Assembly: GCA_002482845.1 (NCBI GenBank)
Contig: DLGT01000004.1
Span: forward strand, 1 to 59,629
Length of the DNA stretch: 59,629 nt
DNA from: Saprospiraceae bacterium UBA7687
Lineage (GTDB): Bacteria > Bacteroidota > Bacteroidia > Chitinophagales > Saprospiraceae
Reading direction: 5' to 3'
The notes below the pieces were generated by a model, which was not told where the DNA came from, did not search any database, and was given only the letters and a program-made list of their open reading frames with translations. This document shows, in pieces, positions 45,742-57,000 of the stretch (positions are counted from its first letter, which is position 1; each line of letters starts with the position of its first letter). The position numbers and the translations under genes were made by a program.

Positions 45742-46440
45742 TTACTTTGCTTTTTTTGGATTGTTTCTATCCAATACTTCATCTACGAGACCGTACTCCT
45801 TAGCGTCTGTTGCTGTCATCCAGTTGTCACGATCAGAGTCTTTTTCGATTTCTTCGAATGTTCTACCAGTGTGGAACGCCATAATTTCATACAATTCGTT
45901 TCTTAATTGTTTGATGAGTTTGTATGAAATCTCCATATCGGTGAATTGTCCCTGCATTCCACCTGAAGGCTGATGTATCATCACTCTAGCGTGTGGAAGA
46001 CATGTTCTCTTACCGCTTTTTCCTGCACAAAGTAATACTGCTCCCATAGAAGCTGCAAGACCAGTACAAATAGTAGCTACATCTGGTGCTACATATTGCA
46101 TGGTATCATAAATACCCATACCTGCGATTACAGATCCGCCTGGACTATTGATAAACATTTGGATATCTCTCTTTGGGTCAGTAGACTCTAAGAATAGTAA
46201 TTGTGCTTGGATAACATTGGCAACGTAGTCATTTACAGGTACGCCCATAAATATGATTCTGTCCATCATGAGTCTGGAAAAAACATCCATACCTACGATA
46301 TTCATTTGTCTTTCTTCGATGACCTGTGGTGTGAAACCATTAATATCAGGCACAGAAGTCTGCATATATTTATCTAGGTGCATGCTGCTCATATTGAGAT
46401 GACCAACAGCAAATTTTTTAAATTCATCTTGTGAATACAT
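45742..46440 (-). CDS. clpP: ATP-dependent Clp protease proteolytic subunit ClpP
   Basis: A 232-residue serine protease. Catalytic triad S131 (TGLAASMGA), H156 (ARVMIHQPSG) and D205 (DSDRDNW); the spacing equals that of E. coli S97-H122-D171. INSPGGSVIAG is the oxyanion-strand region. An N-terminal segment of about 35 residues precedes the core and may be a propeptide. Forms the 14-subunit chamber with ClpX. Sits between tig and clpX. Confidence 0.97.
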   Translation of the reverse strand: MYSQDEFKKFAVGHLNMSSMHLDKYMQTSVPDINGFTPQVIEERQMNIVGMDVFSRLMMDRIIFMGVPVNDYVANVIQAQLLFLESTDPKRDIQMFINSPGGSVIAGMGIYDTMQYVAPDVATICTGLAASMGAVLLCAGKSGKRTCLPHARVMIHQPSGGMQGQFTDMEISYKLIKQLRNELYEIMAFHTGRTFEEIEKDSDRDNWMTATDAKEYGLVDEVLDRNNPKKAK

Positions 46441-46521
46441 TCAAAAAAGGGTTTTAAAGTTCGTTAAATAATCTAATCTATTATCTTCGATATTCGAATC
46501 AGATTATATTAACAAAAAACC

Positions 46522-47901
46522 TTACAAATTGTTAACCCTTTCGTTCAGCGCTTTCACTTTTTCTACAAAATCTTCTTGTGTTATGGATACATTGTTCCTT
46601 TTTACTGTGTCTCCTATTCTCATAAAGACTCTGTCGGCTAGTATCTCTTCGTATGCTTTATTGACTTGGTCTTTATCTTTCATAAGTCTTTCAACTGTCT
46701 GATTAATAAAAGAGTAGTCCATATTACCATAAGATCTCATGTATGAAAACACTGTATTGGTAAAGTGTCTTTTTAGATCTTCTTCATCTATTTTGATGTC
46801 ATAATTCTGAGCTAAATGATTTTTCTGGAGTGACCATCTCATATTTTTGATAAATGGTTCGAATTCCATATTAACTTGCTCTTCAGTTACATTTTCGTTT
46901 GTCTCTAGCAAATATCTTCTTAAAAAGTCTTCTGGTAGTGCAAAGTTATTTTCTGCAACCATAAAGTCCATAATCTCACGATACATAAACTGTAATGACT
47001 GCTGATCGTAATATGCTTTCAGATCTTTATGGAAAAAAGCTCTCAAGCTAGCCTCGTCTGTAATACTTTCATCTCCAAATGTACTGAAAAACTCTTCATT
47101 TAATTCAGCAGGTTCTACTCTAGAGACTTCTACAATTTTCCCTTGGAATCTTGCACCAATTTCTTGGTCATTTCCTTCAGGTCTTTTCAATAGATATTTA
47201 TCTGTGTATGTTTCGCCTTTGTCTTCTAGTTTTTGGATATCGAATACAAAAGCATCACCTATTTTTTTGGCCTGAAGGTCTTTTTTTACTTCTTCGTCTT
47301 TGATGACATCTACAAGAATACTGAAATCAGTTTTCCAACCACCTTCTTTGACTGTATCTCCATCAAGTTCATCAGCTTCTATTTTGATCATATCCATGTT
47401 TTGGATGGTATCGTCAGCTTCCACTCTTTTTCCGAATCTTCTTCTTGCAGCGTTCAACTCTTCTTCTACGATAGATTCAGGTATCACCACGTCATAAAAA
47501 GTATATTCATCTGAAGCATTAACACCTTTGATTTCTAGTTCAGGTGCAAGTCCAAGGTCAAAAGCAAATTTGTAGTCTTGATAATCATTAACATTTAAGT
47601 TAATGATGGTATTAATTTCTCTATTTGGAAGTGGTTGACCAAGGTAATTGAGTTTTTGCTCATCTAGGTAACCGAAAAGTTTATCTTGTACAGCTTGATT
47701 AAGAACATCAGAAAGAATGGATTTGCCATACATTTTTTTGACTACAGACATAGGTGTCATACCTTTTCTGAATCCTTTAAGTTGTGCTTGATTTTTATAT
47801 TTTTTTAGCTCGCTTTCAAATTTAGGTGAGTAATCACTCGGCTCTAGGGTAAGTTCGATGCTAAGGTTTAACGGGTCGATGTCTTTTCTAACAATCTGCA
47901 T
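46522..47901 (-). CDS. tig: Trigger factor, ribosome-associated chaperone
   Basis: 459 residues. The N-terminal ribosome-binding domain contains the signature KGFRKGMTPMSVVKK; a peptidyl-prolyl isomerase-like middle part and a long helical C-terminal domain follow. It binds nascent chains at the ribosome exit. The tig-clpP-clpX order is a common bacterial operon. Sequence conservation beyond the signature is low, as is usual for Bacteroidota trigger factors. Confidence 0.93.
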   Translation of the reverse strand: MQIVRKDIDPLNLSIELTLEPSDYSPKFESELKKYKNQAQLKGFRKGMTPMSVVKKMYGKSILSDVLNQAVQDKLFGYLDEQKLNYLGQPLPNREINTIINLNVNDYQDYKFAFDLGLAPELEIKGVNASDEYTFYDVVIPESIVEEELNAARRRFGKRVEADDTIQNMDMIKIEADELDGDTVKEGGWKTDFSILVDVIKDEEVKKDLQAKKIGDAFVFDIQKLEDKGETYTDKYLLKRPEGNDQEIGARFQGKIVEVSRVEPAELNEEFFSTFGDESITDEASLRAFFHKDLKAYYDQQSLQFMYREIMDFMVAENNFALPEDFLRRYLLETNENVTEEQVNMEFEPFIKNMRWSLQKNHLAQNYDIKIDEEDLKRHFTNTVFSYMRSYGNMDYSFINQTVERLMKDKDQVNKAYEEILADRVFMRIGDTVKRNNVSITQEDFVEKVKALNERVNNL

Positions 47902-47991
47902 AGAAAAATATATATATGATTAATAAAATAAATGGAACATTGAATGTAATAATAAATATAAGATAGTTATTTTTTCTTGTATTCTAATGAG

Positions 47992-48073
47992 TGCGGGTGG
48001 AGGGACTCGAACCCCCAAGCCTCGCAGCACCAGATCCTAAGTCTGGCGTGTCTACCAATTTCACCACACCCGC
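47992..48073 (-). tRNA. tRNA-Leu (anticodon UAG)
   Basis: The minus strand folds as a class II tRNA. Acceptor arms GCGGGTG and CACCCGC, discriminator A. Anticodon stem CCAGA/TCTGG with loop CTTAGGA, hence anticodon TAG. A long variable arm (TGCTGCGAGGCTTG) and T-loop GGTTCGAGTCC follow. The 3' CCA is not encoded. 82 nt. Confidence 0.97.
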
Positions 48074-48322
48074 ATTTCAAATAGAATAATGCTTTTTATC
48101 AAAAGCGGTGCAAAGATATCATTATTGAATTGAAATAAAAAACAATTTCATTTATTTTATTAAAAATTAATTTTGTAGGATAACTTACCCATTAGCTTCT
48201 GTATGATCAATTTTACTGTCTTTATGATAAACTGAGATTACACATTTATGTACGATTTTTCTTTAAGTCATTAATTACAAAGCCATTAATCAATTTATTT
48301 CACCAATTTTTATCTATTTTAT

Positions 48323-50071
48323 CTAATTCTCTATCACCACTTCGGTTCTCCTATTATATCGGTGTTTTGTCTCTGAACAAGGAACATTGTCTTTACACCC
48401 ATTCCTTAATTTGGATTCTCCAAAACCTTTGATAGAAATTCTATCTTCGTCTATACCTAGATCAGTGAGGTATTTTCTAGCAGCTTCTGCACGATTTATA
48501 GATAGCTGTTGATTGTATTCGGTACTTCCTCTACTATCGGTGTGTGCTTCTAACCTAACATTCATTTCTTCGTTGGTTTTCATAACGGAGGCGAGTGCAT
48601 CTAGTTCTTTGGCAGCACCTTTTATGATGTTTGCACTATTGTATTCATAATAAATATTTTCAAAAACGACGACAGCACCTTTTTCAGTAGGAATTATGAC
48701 TTCGTCATCTTTTGGTTGCTCTGCTTTATCTGTCGATACGACTACTTCAGTCTTTTCTTCTTCATCTTCTTCGCTTTGTGGTTCTAGTACCATATTAAAT
48801 TCTTTGCCGAAGGTCGCATAATCATATATCAAGGTAATTTCATTATGATCTTCTGAGTTGAAAGTAAGCAAGTACTTTTGTGTTTTTTTGACGTCAAAAC
48901 TAGCTATCCCTTCTTCATTTGTTGTACTTGAAGGAAGTGATTTACCTTTTTTTGGTGTAAGTTTTAAGAGTAAATCACCGGGATCTTTACCCGAAAGCAT
49001 ATCTACATTATAACTAGAAAGTGTAAAATTATTGACATCAATAGCGAGTGGTGTCATGGTGATTTTTACATTGTCCAGTGGTTCTAGCGTGAGTTTATCA
49101 AGTACGGTCACTTGTGTTTCAACCAATAAATCAGGATTTCTTTCAAATAATGGCACATTCGTTTCAAATCTATAGATATCGTCTCCACCGTTGCCTCCCA
49201 ATCTATTGCTAGTGAAATATCCAGATTTTCCATTTTCACGTACTATCAATCCTAGGTCATCAAAAGATGAATTAAGTGGTTTGGGTAATAATTGAGCTTG
49301 ACTCCATGCACCATTCTCCATCTTTGATACATATAGATCCAATCCACCTATTCCTCCAGATCTGTCTGAACTAAAAATAAGAATGCTGTCATTCATGAGA
49401 TAGGGAAATATTTCGTTTGCAGGTGAATTTATCTGGCTGCCTAGATTAATGACACTTTTCCATGTATTCCCATCTAGATAAGCAAGATAGAGGTCCATTT
49501 TACCATTTCCTGATGCTTTGTCAGATGAAAAAATCATAGTATTTCCATCTTTAGATAGGGCAGGATGGCAGATAGAGAAATGTTCGACTTCCATGTCAAT
49601 TTTAGAAACTGATGGTTTGACATTTTTTAAGTCTGCCACCATGATTCCCAGATAGGCTGTGTCTGTTTCTAGGCCTTTTATATTTCGTTTTTCTTTTAGT
49701 GTTCTTGTGAAGTAAAGTAGATTTTTTTGATAATCGTATGCCATTGGGCCTTCATGAAGTTCTGAATTTATCCTTTTTTCAAAAGATGATTTTTCTCCTA
49801 ATGAATTGTCCAAATTGACCAAAGCGAAATTCAAATCGAAGTAGGCTTCTTTAGTCTCTTTATCTACAGATTTACCTGGCACCACCATTCCTATTTTATC
49901 CCCATAAAATGCTGGGGAAGACTCCATATTGGGTGAATTTACAATAGCTTCGTTGTATATTTTTAACTTTGATATGGCTTCATCATTATAGATGTTTTGA
50001 CTGTATGCCACAGAATGTGTACTTAGAGCTATCAAAACAAACTTAAATATTATAGTGGATTTACTGATCAT
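48323..50071 (-). CDS. OmpA-family protein with PD40 propeller repeats
   Basis: About 582 residues from ATG 50071; a longer frame from 50098 would overlap the previous gene, and the signal peptide begins at this ATG (ALSTHSVAYSQ). Residues about 30-290 carry WD40-like PD40 repeats (FSSDKASGNGKMDLYLAYLD, FSSDRSGGIGGLDLYVSKME, FTSNRLGGNGGDDIYRFE). A carboxypeptidase-regulatory-like stretch and an acidic linker follow. The last 120 residues are an OmpA peptidoglycan-binding domain (LEAHTDSRGSTEYNQQLSIN, RISIKGFGESK, HRYNRRTEVVIEN). Proteins like this commonly follow porP/sprF genes and are thought to tie T9SS cargo machinery to peptidoglycan. It lies 4 bp after the PorP/SprF gene. Confidence 0.92.
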   Translation of the reverse strand: MISKSTIIFKFVLIALSTHSVAYSQNIYNDEAISKLKIYNEAIVNSPNMESSPAFYGDKIGMVVPGKSVDKETKEAYFDLNFALVNLDNSLGEKSSFEKRINSELHEGPMAYDYQKNLLYFTRTLKEKRNIKGLETDTAYLGIMVADLKNVKPSVSKIDMEVEHFSICHPALSKDGNTMIFSSDKASGNGKMDLYLAYLDGNTWKSVINLGSQINSPANEIFPYLMNDSILIFSSDRSGGIGGLDLYVSKMENGAWSQAQLLPKPLNSSFDDLGLIVRENGKSGYFTSNRLGGNGGDDIYRFETNVPLFERNPDLLVETQVTVLDKLTLEPLDNVKITMTPLAIDVNNFTLSSYNVDMLSGKDPGDLLLKLTPKKGKSLPSSTTNEEGIASFDVKKTQKYLLTFNSEDHNEITLIYDYATFGKEFNMVLEPQSEEDEEEKTEVVVSTDKAEQPKDDEVIIPTEKGAVVVFENIYYEYNSANIIKGAAKELDALASVMKTNEEMNVRLEAHTDSRGSTEYNQQLSINRAEAARKYLTDLGIDEDRISIKGFGESKLRNGCKDNVPCSETKHRYNRRTEVVIEN

Positions 50072-50075
50072 TCTC

Positions 50076-51026
50076 TTAGAAATACCTTGGGTTAACAACG
50101 ATTGTTTTTATTTTACGTGGCAAAAAACTGTATGATAGTATCACTTCTAGACTACCATTATCTATGGCTCTTATTTTGGATAATGTGATATCATAAGCAA
50201 ATCCAAGCATAAGACGATCGGAGAGCTGCATTCCGAATATCAGATCTATAGATTCGCCAATATCTCCTGCCGCGCCACCTGTACGATAGGTCATACCTGC
50301 TGAGTATTTCTCTTGGACAGTAGCACTTAGATTTAAATCCATACCGAATGGGCTATTCTCAGCCGCTCTGAATAATAATTGCGGTGTGAGTCTAAGGTCG
50401 TTATTGATGATAAAAGTACCTCCTGTCATAATGAGTAGATGTCGTACTTCTGTAGAAAATAGATTGTTGCTATCAAAGTCTATATCTGAGCGAATCATTC
50501 TAGGTAAAGATCCACCTACATAAAAAGTTTTTGTATTAAAGTAAACACCAAAGCCAGCATTAATCAATGTTCTACTTTGTAAAGCATTGGGAATGGAAGG
50601 ATCATTTTGAATTCCTTGAATAGCATACAGCCTTGTATCTGTATAATCCTGTATATAGCTACGACCAGATATATTCATTCCCATACTCAGCGTGCCTTCA
50701 CCCATAAAAAACTTATAGGCATACATTCCTTCATAAGTGATTTTTTCTGTGATGCCTATGGTTTGTCTTTCAAAATTAAATCCAACGCCTATCCTTTTTG
50801 CTAGTCTAGGCAGATTGACGGATACTAATTGGGCTTTCGGTGCACCTGGAAATCCATTCCATTGGTCACGATAGAGCAAGGTGAGATTGAGATAAGACTC
50901 ATTTCCAGCAAACGCAGGATTGATACTCATCTTATTGTACATAAACTGTGTGTACATTTGTTGTTGTTGGCCAAATAATGCCAAGCTCCCAAATAAAAAT
51001 ATGGTTATTAAAATATTCTTTATCAT
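50076..51026 (-). CDS. PorP/SprF-family type IX secretion membrane protein
   Basis: A 316-residue outer membrane barrel protein with signal peptide (LFGSLALFGQQQQM). Family motifs are clear: QFMYNKMSINPAFAGNE, LTLLYRDQWNGFPGAPKAQL, GVGFNFERQTIGITEKITYE, SFLPRKIKTIVVNPRYF. In Flavobacterium johnsoniae, SprF is needed for secretion of the adhesin SprB, and SprF-like proteins serve type B sorting domains. The preceding gene here encodes exactly such a protein and overlaps this one by 4 bp, so this barrel is probably its dedicated partner. Confidence 0.95.
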   Translation of the reverse strand: MIKNILITIFLFGSLALFGQQQQMYTQFMYNKMSINPAFAGNESYLNLTLLYRDQWNGFPGAPKAQLVSVNLPRLAKRIGVGFNFERQTIGITEKITYEGMYAYKFFMGEGTLSMGMNISGRSYIQDYTDTRLYAIQGIQNDPSIPNALQSRTLINAGFGVYFNTKTFYVGGSLPRMIRSDIDFDSNNLFSTEVRHLLIMTGGTFIINNDLRLTPQLLFRAAENSPFGMDLNLSATVQEKYSAGMTYRTGGAAGDIGESIDLIFGMQLSDRLMLGFAYDITLSKIRAIDNGSLEVILSYSFLPRKIKTIVVNPRYF

Positions 51027-54000
51027 CTCTGTAGAATTAAGAATCCGTTAATTGGTTTTTGTTCTTCACCAAGGTCTAATACATAAAAATATGTACCCAC
51101 TGGTAGCTGAGCCCCACCATAACTACCTTCCCAATCATTTTGATATGGTCTGCCTTCAAACACTTGTTGTCCCCATTCATTAAAGACTATCAATCTGTTA
51201 TTTGGAAATCTATTATTATCCAAACAAGGCACTACAAAAGCATCATTGATGCCATCACTATTGGGTGTAAATATGTTTGGTGGGCGACAGAATATTTCTT
51301 CCGAAAAGGTTATACTTACTACTGCTTCATCACATAGCAGTTCACAAAAATCAGCACATATTTGATATTTGATGATCATTGTTTCTGTATATCTTGGATC
51401 AGAAGTGTACCTAATATTATTGCCTACTACGGTTGCAGTTCCATATTTTGGTAATTCAGTTATGGTAATATTTGCATTATCTGGTATCTGGTCATTAGAC
51501 AATATGTTGAATAGCCCTTCTTGTCCTAGGATCAATTCATAATTATCATCTGTAGCTTGTGGACTAAATTCTACATAGATATTTATGGTGTCTCTAGAGA
51601 AGGCACTACAACCTTCGATACTGTAGTCCAAAAGTATGATATTATCCCCAACCTGAAGACCTGAAATGACTGGCGAAACAATGGTGTTGTTTGAAATTAT
51701 TACATTGGGTGTCACCGCTGTCCAAAGTGGATTGACAGTCGGAGGACCATGTACTGAAACTAATTGAACAAATTCTCCGGGACATGCTATGATGTCATCT
51801 TCTATGGCTTGTGCTTTCACATCAGGTGGAAAATTAACATTTATGATTAATGGTTGCGAAGTTTTCGATCTACATGAACCCACATTGGTATAAGCACTCA
51901 AAAAGTTAGAACCAGTCGTAAAACTTGAAAGATCATCAATTTGTAAACAAACTGTATTACCTTGTGTGATGACTTCTCCTGTGACATTATTGATGATTAT
52001 AATCTCACCATTTTGTTGGATGGTCGAAGGTTCGAAACATATTTCAAGGCCATTCATGCTTGTCTGACAAACGTTTATGACGCTTTCGCTGAAAACAGGT
52101 ATACGAATTTCATCAGTAATCTCTATGTTCTGGCTTTGCGCTACATTAGAAAAACATCCATTTTGTTGAATGGTTAAGGTGTAAACACCTTCATTTATTG
52201 AACTAGCATTTGGAATTATTGGATTCCTAACATTGCTGCTGAAGTTTGGTCCCGTCCAGCTATAAGTAGCTCCAGAAACTACATTGGCGTTTAGCATGAT
52301 GGTATCACCAAAACATACTGGAGAATTGGTAGTAATTATAGGAGTTTGTGGTTTAGTTCTTACTTCGATATTTAGAGTATCAGATAAGTCAGAAGCACAA
52401 CCTTCAGAGATTGCTTGAAGTGAATACATACCGCTATTGATGGCTGCTGCATTTGGTATCAAAAGACCTTCACTACTGGAATTCACTTGTCCTAATGGTG
52501 TCGCCCAACGATAAGTGAAGTTTGTATTACCATCAAGAATATTAATCCTTATGGTGTCTCCACTACAGTAGAATGGCGACGAAACGATGGCAGGTGTTGC
52601 AGGAGTAATATGAAAATTAACAATAGTCTCAAATGGTTCTGAAGGGCATCCTTCATTGAGTACTACTAGTGTATAAATACCTGTATCTTGTTGTGTGACA
52701 TTGGTTATTGTTGGATTCCTACTTGTATCACTGAAACCATTATTTGATGTCCATTCATAGGTGTATGCTTCGTTGTTTGGGAATATAGAAGGGAAAAAGT
52801 TGATGACATCTGTACTTTTCATACAAGGTTCAGCATCATTGCTCAGTGCAGTAATTTCTGGTACACTTATTACATTTACAATTGTGCCAGCATTGTTTTG
52901 GCACGAAGTAGGAGTCGTTATGGTGACAAAATATTCTCCTGCTACGGCTAATATGGTAGGATTAGAAATAGGAGGGATGTTGGGCACAGGTCCATCCCAT
53001 GTATAGGTTGCATTGGGTACAAAAGTTGCTAACAATTGTATAGAATCTCCTGCGCATACAGGACCAGAATTGGTGGCGCCGATTTCTAATAAATTGTCGA
53101 TTGCGATGGCTTTTTCTATTGAAAATTCTGATGAACAAGAACCTTTAAATACCCTAACTTTCCATGTACCTTGCAATCCTGATTGTGCATTAGCAATGAT
53201 TAGACTATTATCCATAGTCGTTTGAAACAACACATCATTCAGAAACCATTCGTACCTTTCGCCATTTGCTGAGTTTATGGCAATCATATTGAAAGTAGCG
53301 CCTTGACAAAATATATCTGCAGCACTAATACTCGGCCGTGTAGGACGCTCTAGTATAGCCACTGTAGTAATGGCAGTGTCTGAGACGCAGCTACCGTTTT
53401 TAATGACCAAAGTATATTTTCCTGCATTGGCTAAACTAGCATTTGTGATGATTCTAGGCAGACGTCCAGTTTCGTTATATCCTGCTGGTCCTGACCAAGC
53501 ATATATAAAATTTGCATTATTGACCGGTGTGCCTAGGACGATATTATCTCCTTCGCAAGGTGATAACAGTAAATTATTCACTGATGCTACAGGGACTTCA
53601 CGCACTGTAACTTTTAGTAGTGATGATGGATTGGAAGAACAGTCTGGACCTTTAGCTATGATGTAATAAAAGTGAATTCCTTTGGAAGGGGATATTACTA
53701 ATTCTGGTGATTGGGTGATATTTAATAATACGCCTGTCGGAAAGATGCCTTCATACCACTCATAAGAAATATTGCCGCTATAGTTTGTGGTTGTGAGGAT
53801 TAATTCTGTTCCTTCACAAATGGTATCTTGATTTGGTACTAATGCAGGATTTGTCAATGGTTGAATATTTACCAAAACGGAACCAACAGATACACACCCA
53901 TTAAATCCTGTCACAGTAAGTATGTAAGTGCCATTGAAAGATTCATTTACATTCGGAATAAGTGGATTTTCTGTAAAAAACTCAGCTGGACCTGTCCAAT

Positions 54001-57000
54001 GGAAGGTATATGTATTTGGAACATTAGATGGCGGTACATTGGCAAATAATTTTAAGGTGTCGTTTGTGCATAATCCTGCTGAAAAAGTAGGTATTAATTC
54101 TCCTGCTTTGACTCTTACGAGAGATGTACAAGTATCCGTGTTTCCTTGGCTATCTGCGACAATCATATCTACCTCAACGTCAGCACCTACCATCGAACAG
54201 TCCAATGTAGGTGGATCGAATGTAATGCTAGTGACAGCACAATTATCCACACTACCATCATCTATATCAGATACTTGGATGATATAGGGTTCTAAACCTG
54301 AAGGATGAATATTAATAGCTGCATTTTTACATTTTGCTACTGGCTTTTGATCATCGATGACAAATATTTCAAAGTTGCAGCTTCCTAAATTACCAGCTAG
54401 ATCTTTGGTATTTAAGGTAATAAAATTTCTACCACCATTCAATATTAAGTCAAGGTTGAATAGATTGCTATTCACAACCATGTTATTGATATTGGTCGCA
54501 CCGCTACTACTTACGGTAAATGTGGCGTCAGCATATCTGAGTCTTCCTTGGAGGTAACTTTCGTTGTCTATAGTTTGGGTTTGTGTAAGTGGCGTACAAG
54601 GGTTGATACCACCATCTTGGACACTTGAATTAGGAATAGCTAATAGTGACACTTGATTATTTACAATCCAAATATTAAAAATATCATATGGTATTTCAAA
54701 CGTTGCCCTTATCAAACCGCATTGGTCTGCTGATGAAGAGATCGGTGTATTGCCTATGATGTATCCACCAGGTCCTAAGATTTGGAAAAACTCTCCTTCA
54801 TTTCCATTATCACCATAAAATTCTATTTCTAGCGTGACGTTTTGAGTGTTATGCCTAATGGGAAAGACATCTGTAAAAACTAGTTGTTTGTTTCGGGCAA
54901 AGTGTCTTCCTGTTACTTCATCAAATAGAAATGAAAGCAAAGCAGCTTCTTTGGATGAAGGACTTATTTTATCATACACTCGATCCAAGAGACAGTTTTC
55001 GATGACTTGAAAATTTATTGGAAGTGGTAATGTATCTTGGCATACACCATTACTTAATACCGAAGTAGCATTTGGTGGACAATTTATTATTGGTTTTATT
55101 TCGTCTACTACATTTACAGGTACACTGCATATTGAGCTATTCGAAGCGCAATCCGTAAAGTGAAATTCTACTACATGGTTTCCAATTGGAAATTCAAGAG
55201 ACAATGTGTCTATGTTGTCAAATGAAATGAATGTGCCGTTATTTATACTATAGCTTTTTTGAATGGTATTGATCTGATCTATTTCAATACTGATGGTGGT
55301 TTCGATAGCGCCAAATGCACAGATATCATTGACAGAAAGTACTGGGCTGCCTGATACCATATTGGGTTCGAATAATAAATCTATAAATCCATCTTGGATC
55401 CAATCCGTTACTTTCTCTTTTGGTAGTAAGATATCAAACATTTTGCTTGAACATTGACCCTGACCTGTTTGGGTTTGTCCTAAGATAAGACCATCTTCGT
55501 CTTTAATAATAAAAAACTCTGAAGCGTCATCTATATCTAAGTTTTTGAGATTTATATGTAATAATGCATCTTCGGTAGGAATAGAAAGAGAAGGATTGAA
55601 AGGTCCGACCCTAAGTGTTACAGGGTTTACGATGGATTCATTATTTCCTGGATCATTTGATGTGACTAGAGCTGACACTTTTCTGATAATAGGAGACTCG
55701 GCTTCGATACAGTCATCAAATGCATTTGGGACAGCAATATTTACGAGTGCATTGCAACCATCATTTGTCGTAGATATTCTTATTGCTTCAGGACAATTGC
55801 TAATCGCAGGTGGATTAGAGTCGCTTATGCCAAAAACCGCTGATGATGCAGCATGATTCCCGCATGTATCATAATATACAAAATCAACTTCTACAAATCT
55901 TAAAAATCCTTCTAATGCAGATGGACAATTTTGAGAAGGTAAAGTTAATGGACGAATGCCTGGATAAGTAGTTACATTATTTATGTCATAACTTCCTTTG
56001 ATCGCAGCAAACATTTGTAATGCACCACACCTAGTTGCTGCAACTGAACCACCCATATTTTGTACCCATGTGTCAAGCAAGGCATCATAATCATCTTGAG
56101 ATTGACAGTCGTATGTTTGGTTGTTTGCATTGGTCACAATGATGGGATCTACATCCTGCAAAACACTAATGACTTGATCATAAGTGCTAATATTCCCACA
56201 CACATCTCTCATTGTGTATCTCCTATCGACGACGGTATTGCAACCGATAGACCTTATTGTGTCTGTAAATGTTACGGTTACATCACTGCAATTGTCAGAG
56301 ATGTTGTATAAATAAATGCTATCAGAATTGTTATCAAAAGTGGTGCATGAAATATTTAAGGTATTTAGGATATCAAATCTAGGTGCTTCATTGTCTCTTA
56401 CAGTAATCACTTGTTGATAAGAAGCCGCATTTCCACAAGCATCTGTGACCGACCATGAGCGTGTGATGTTATAATTGTAATATGAACATTGGGTTTCATC
56501 ACTTCCTTTTGTGCTAGTCTCTACCAAAATAGGAGTAACACTCATATCGCAATAATCAACAGCAGTTATTGTTGGGCTTGGTATTTGACTACAATCGACT
56601 GTCACATTCATAGGTGGTGAGACAAACACGGGTGCTACATTGTCCACTACTCTAAAGTTGGTCGTACCTGGTGTGATGGTGAGATTATCACAAGCATCTC
56701 GTACAAAAAAGTTGATATTTAAAGTCCAATTGCATACACCGTCAGGGATGGTAGGGTAGGGACCATTTGCTATATTTCCAGAGCCTGACTGAACAGGTGT
56801 ATTACCTACTAAGATTGCATATTGAAAGGTAGACCATGTAACGGGAAACGAACAAGCATCTGTTGCTATATATCCTGCTTTATTTTGTATCCATGAGATC
56901 AATGAATCTCTGACATTTGCTACACAATTGTACTGGACATTAGGTACCGTATTTATAGTAGGTCCAACATTATCGACTGTATAAAAATAGGCTGAAGTAG

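Noticed and set aside
45735..45782. Longer clpX start with 16 extra residues
   Set aside because: It overlaps the end of clpP and precedes the usual ClpX start just before the zinc finger.
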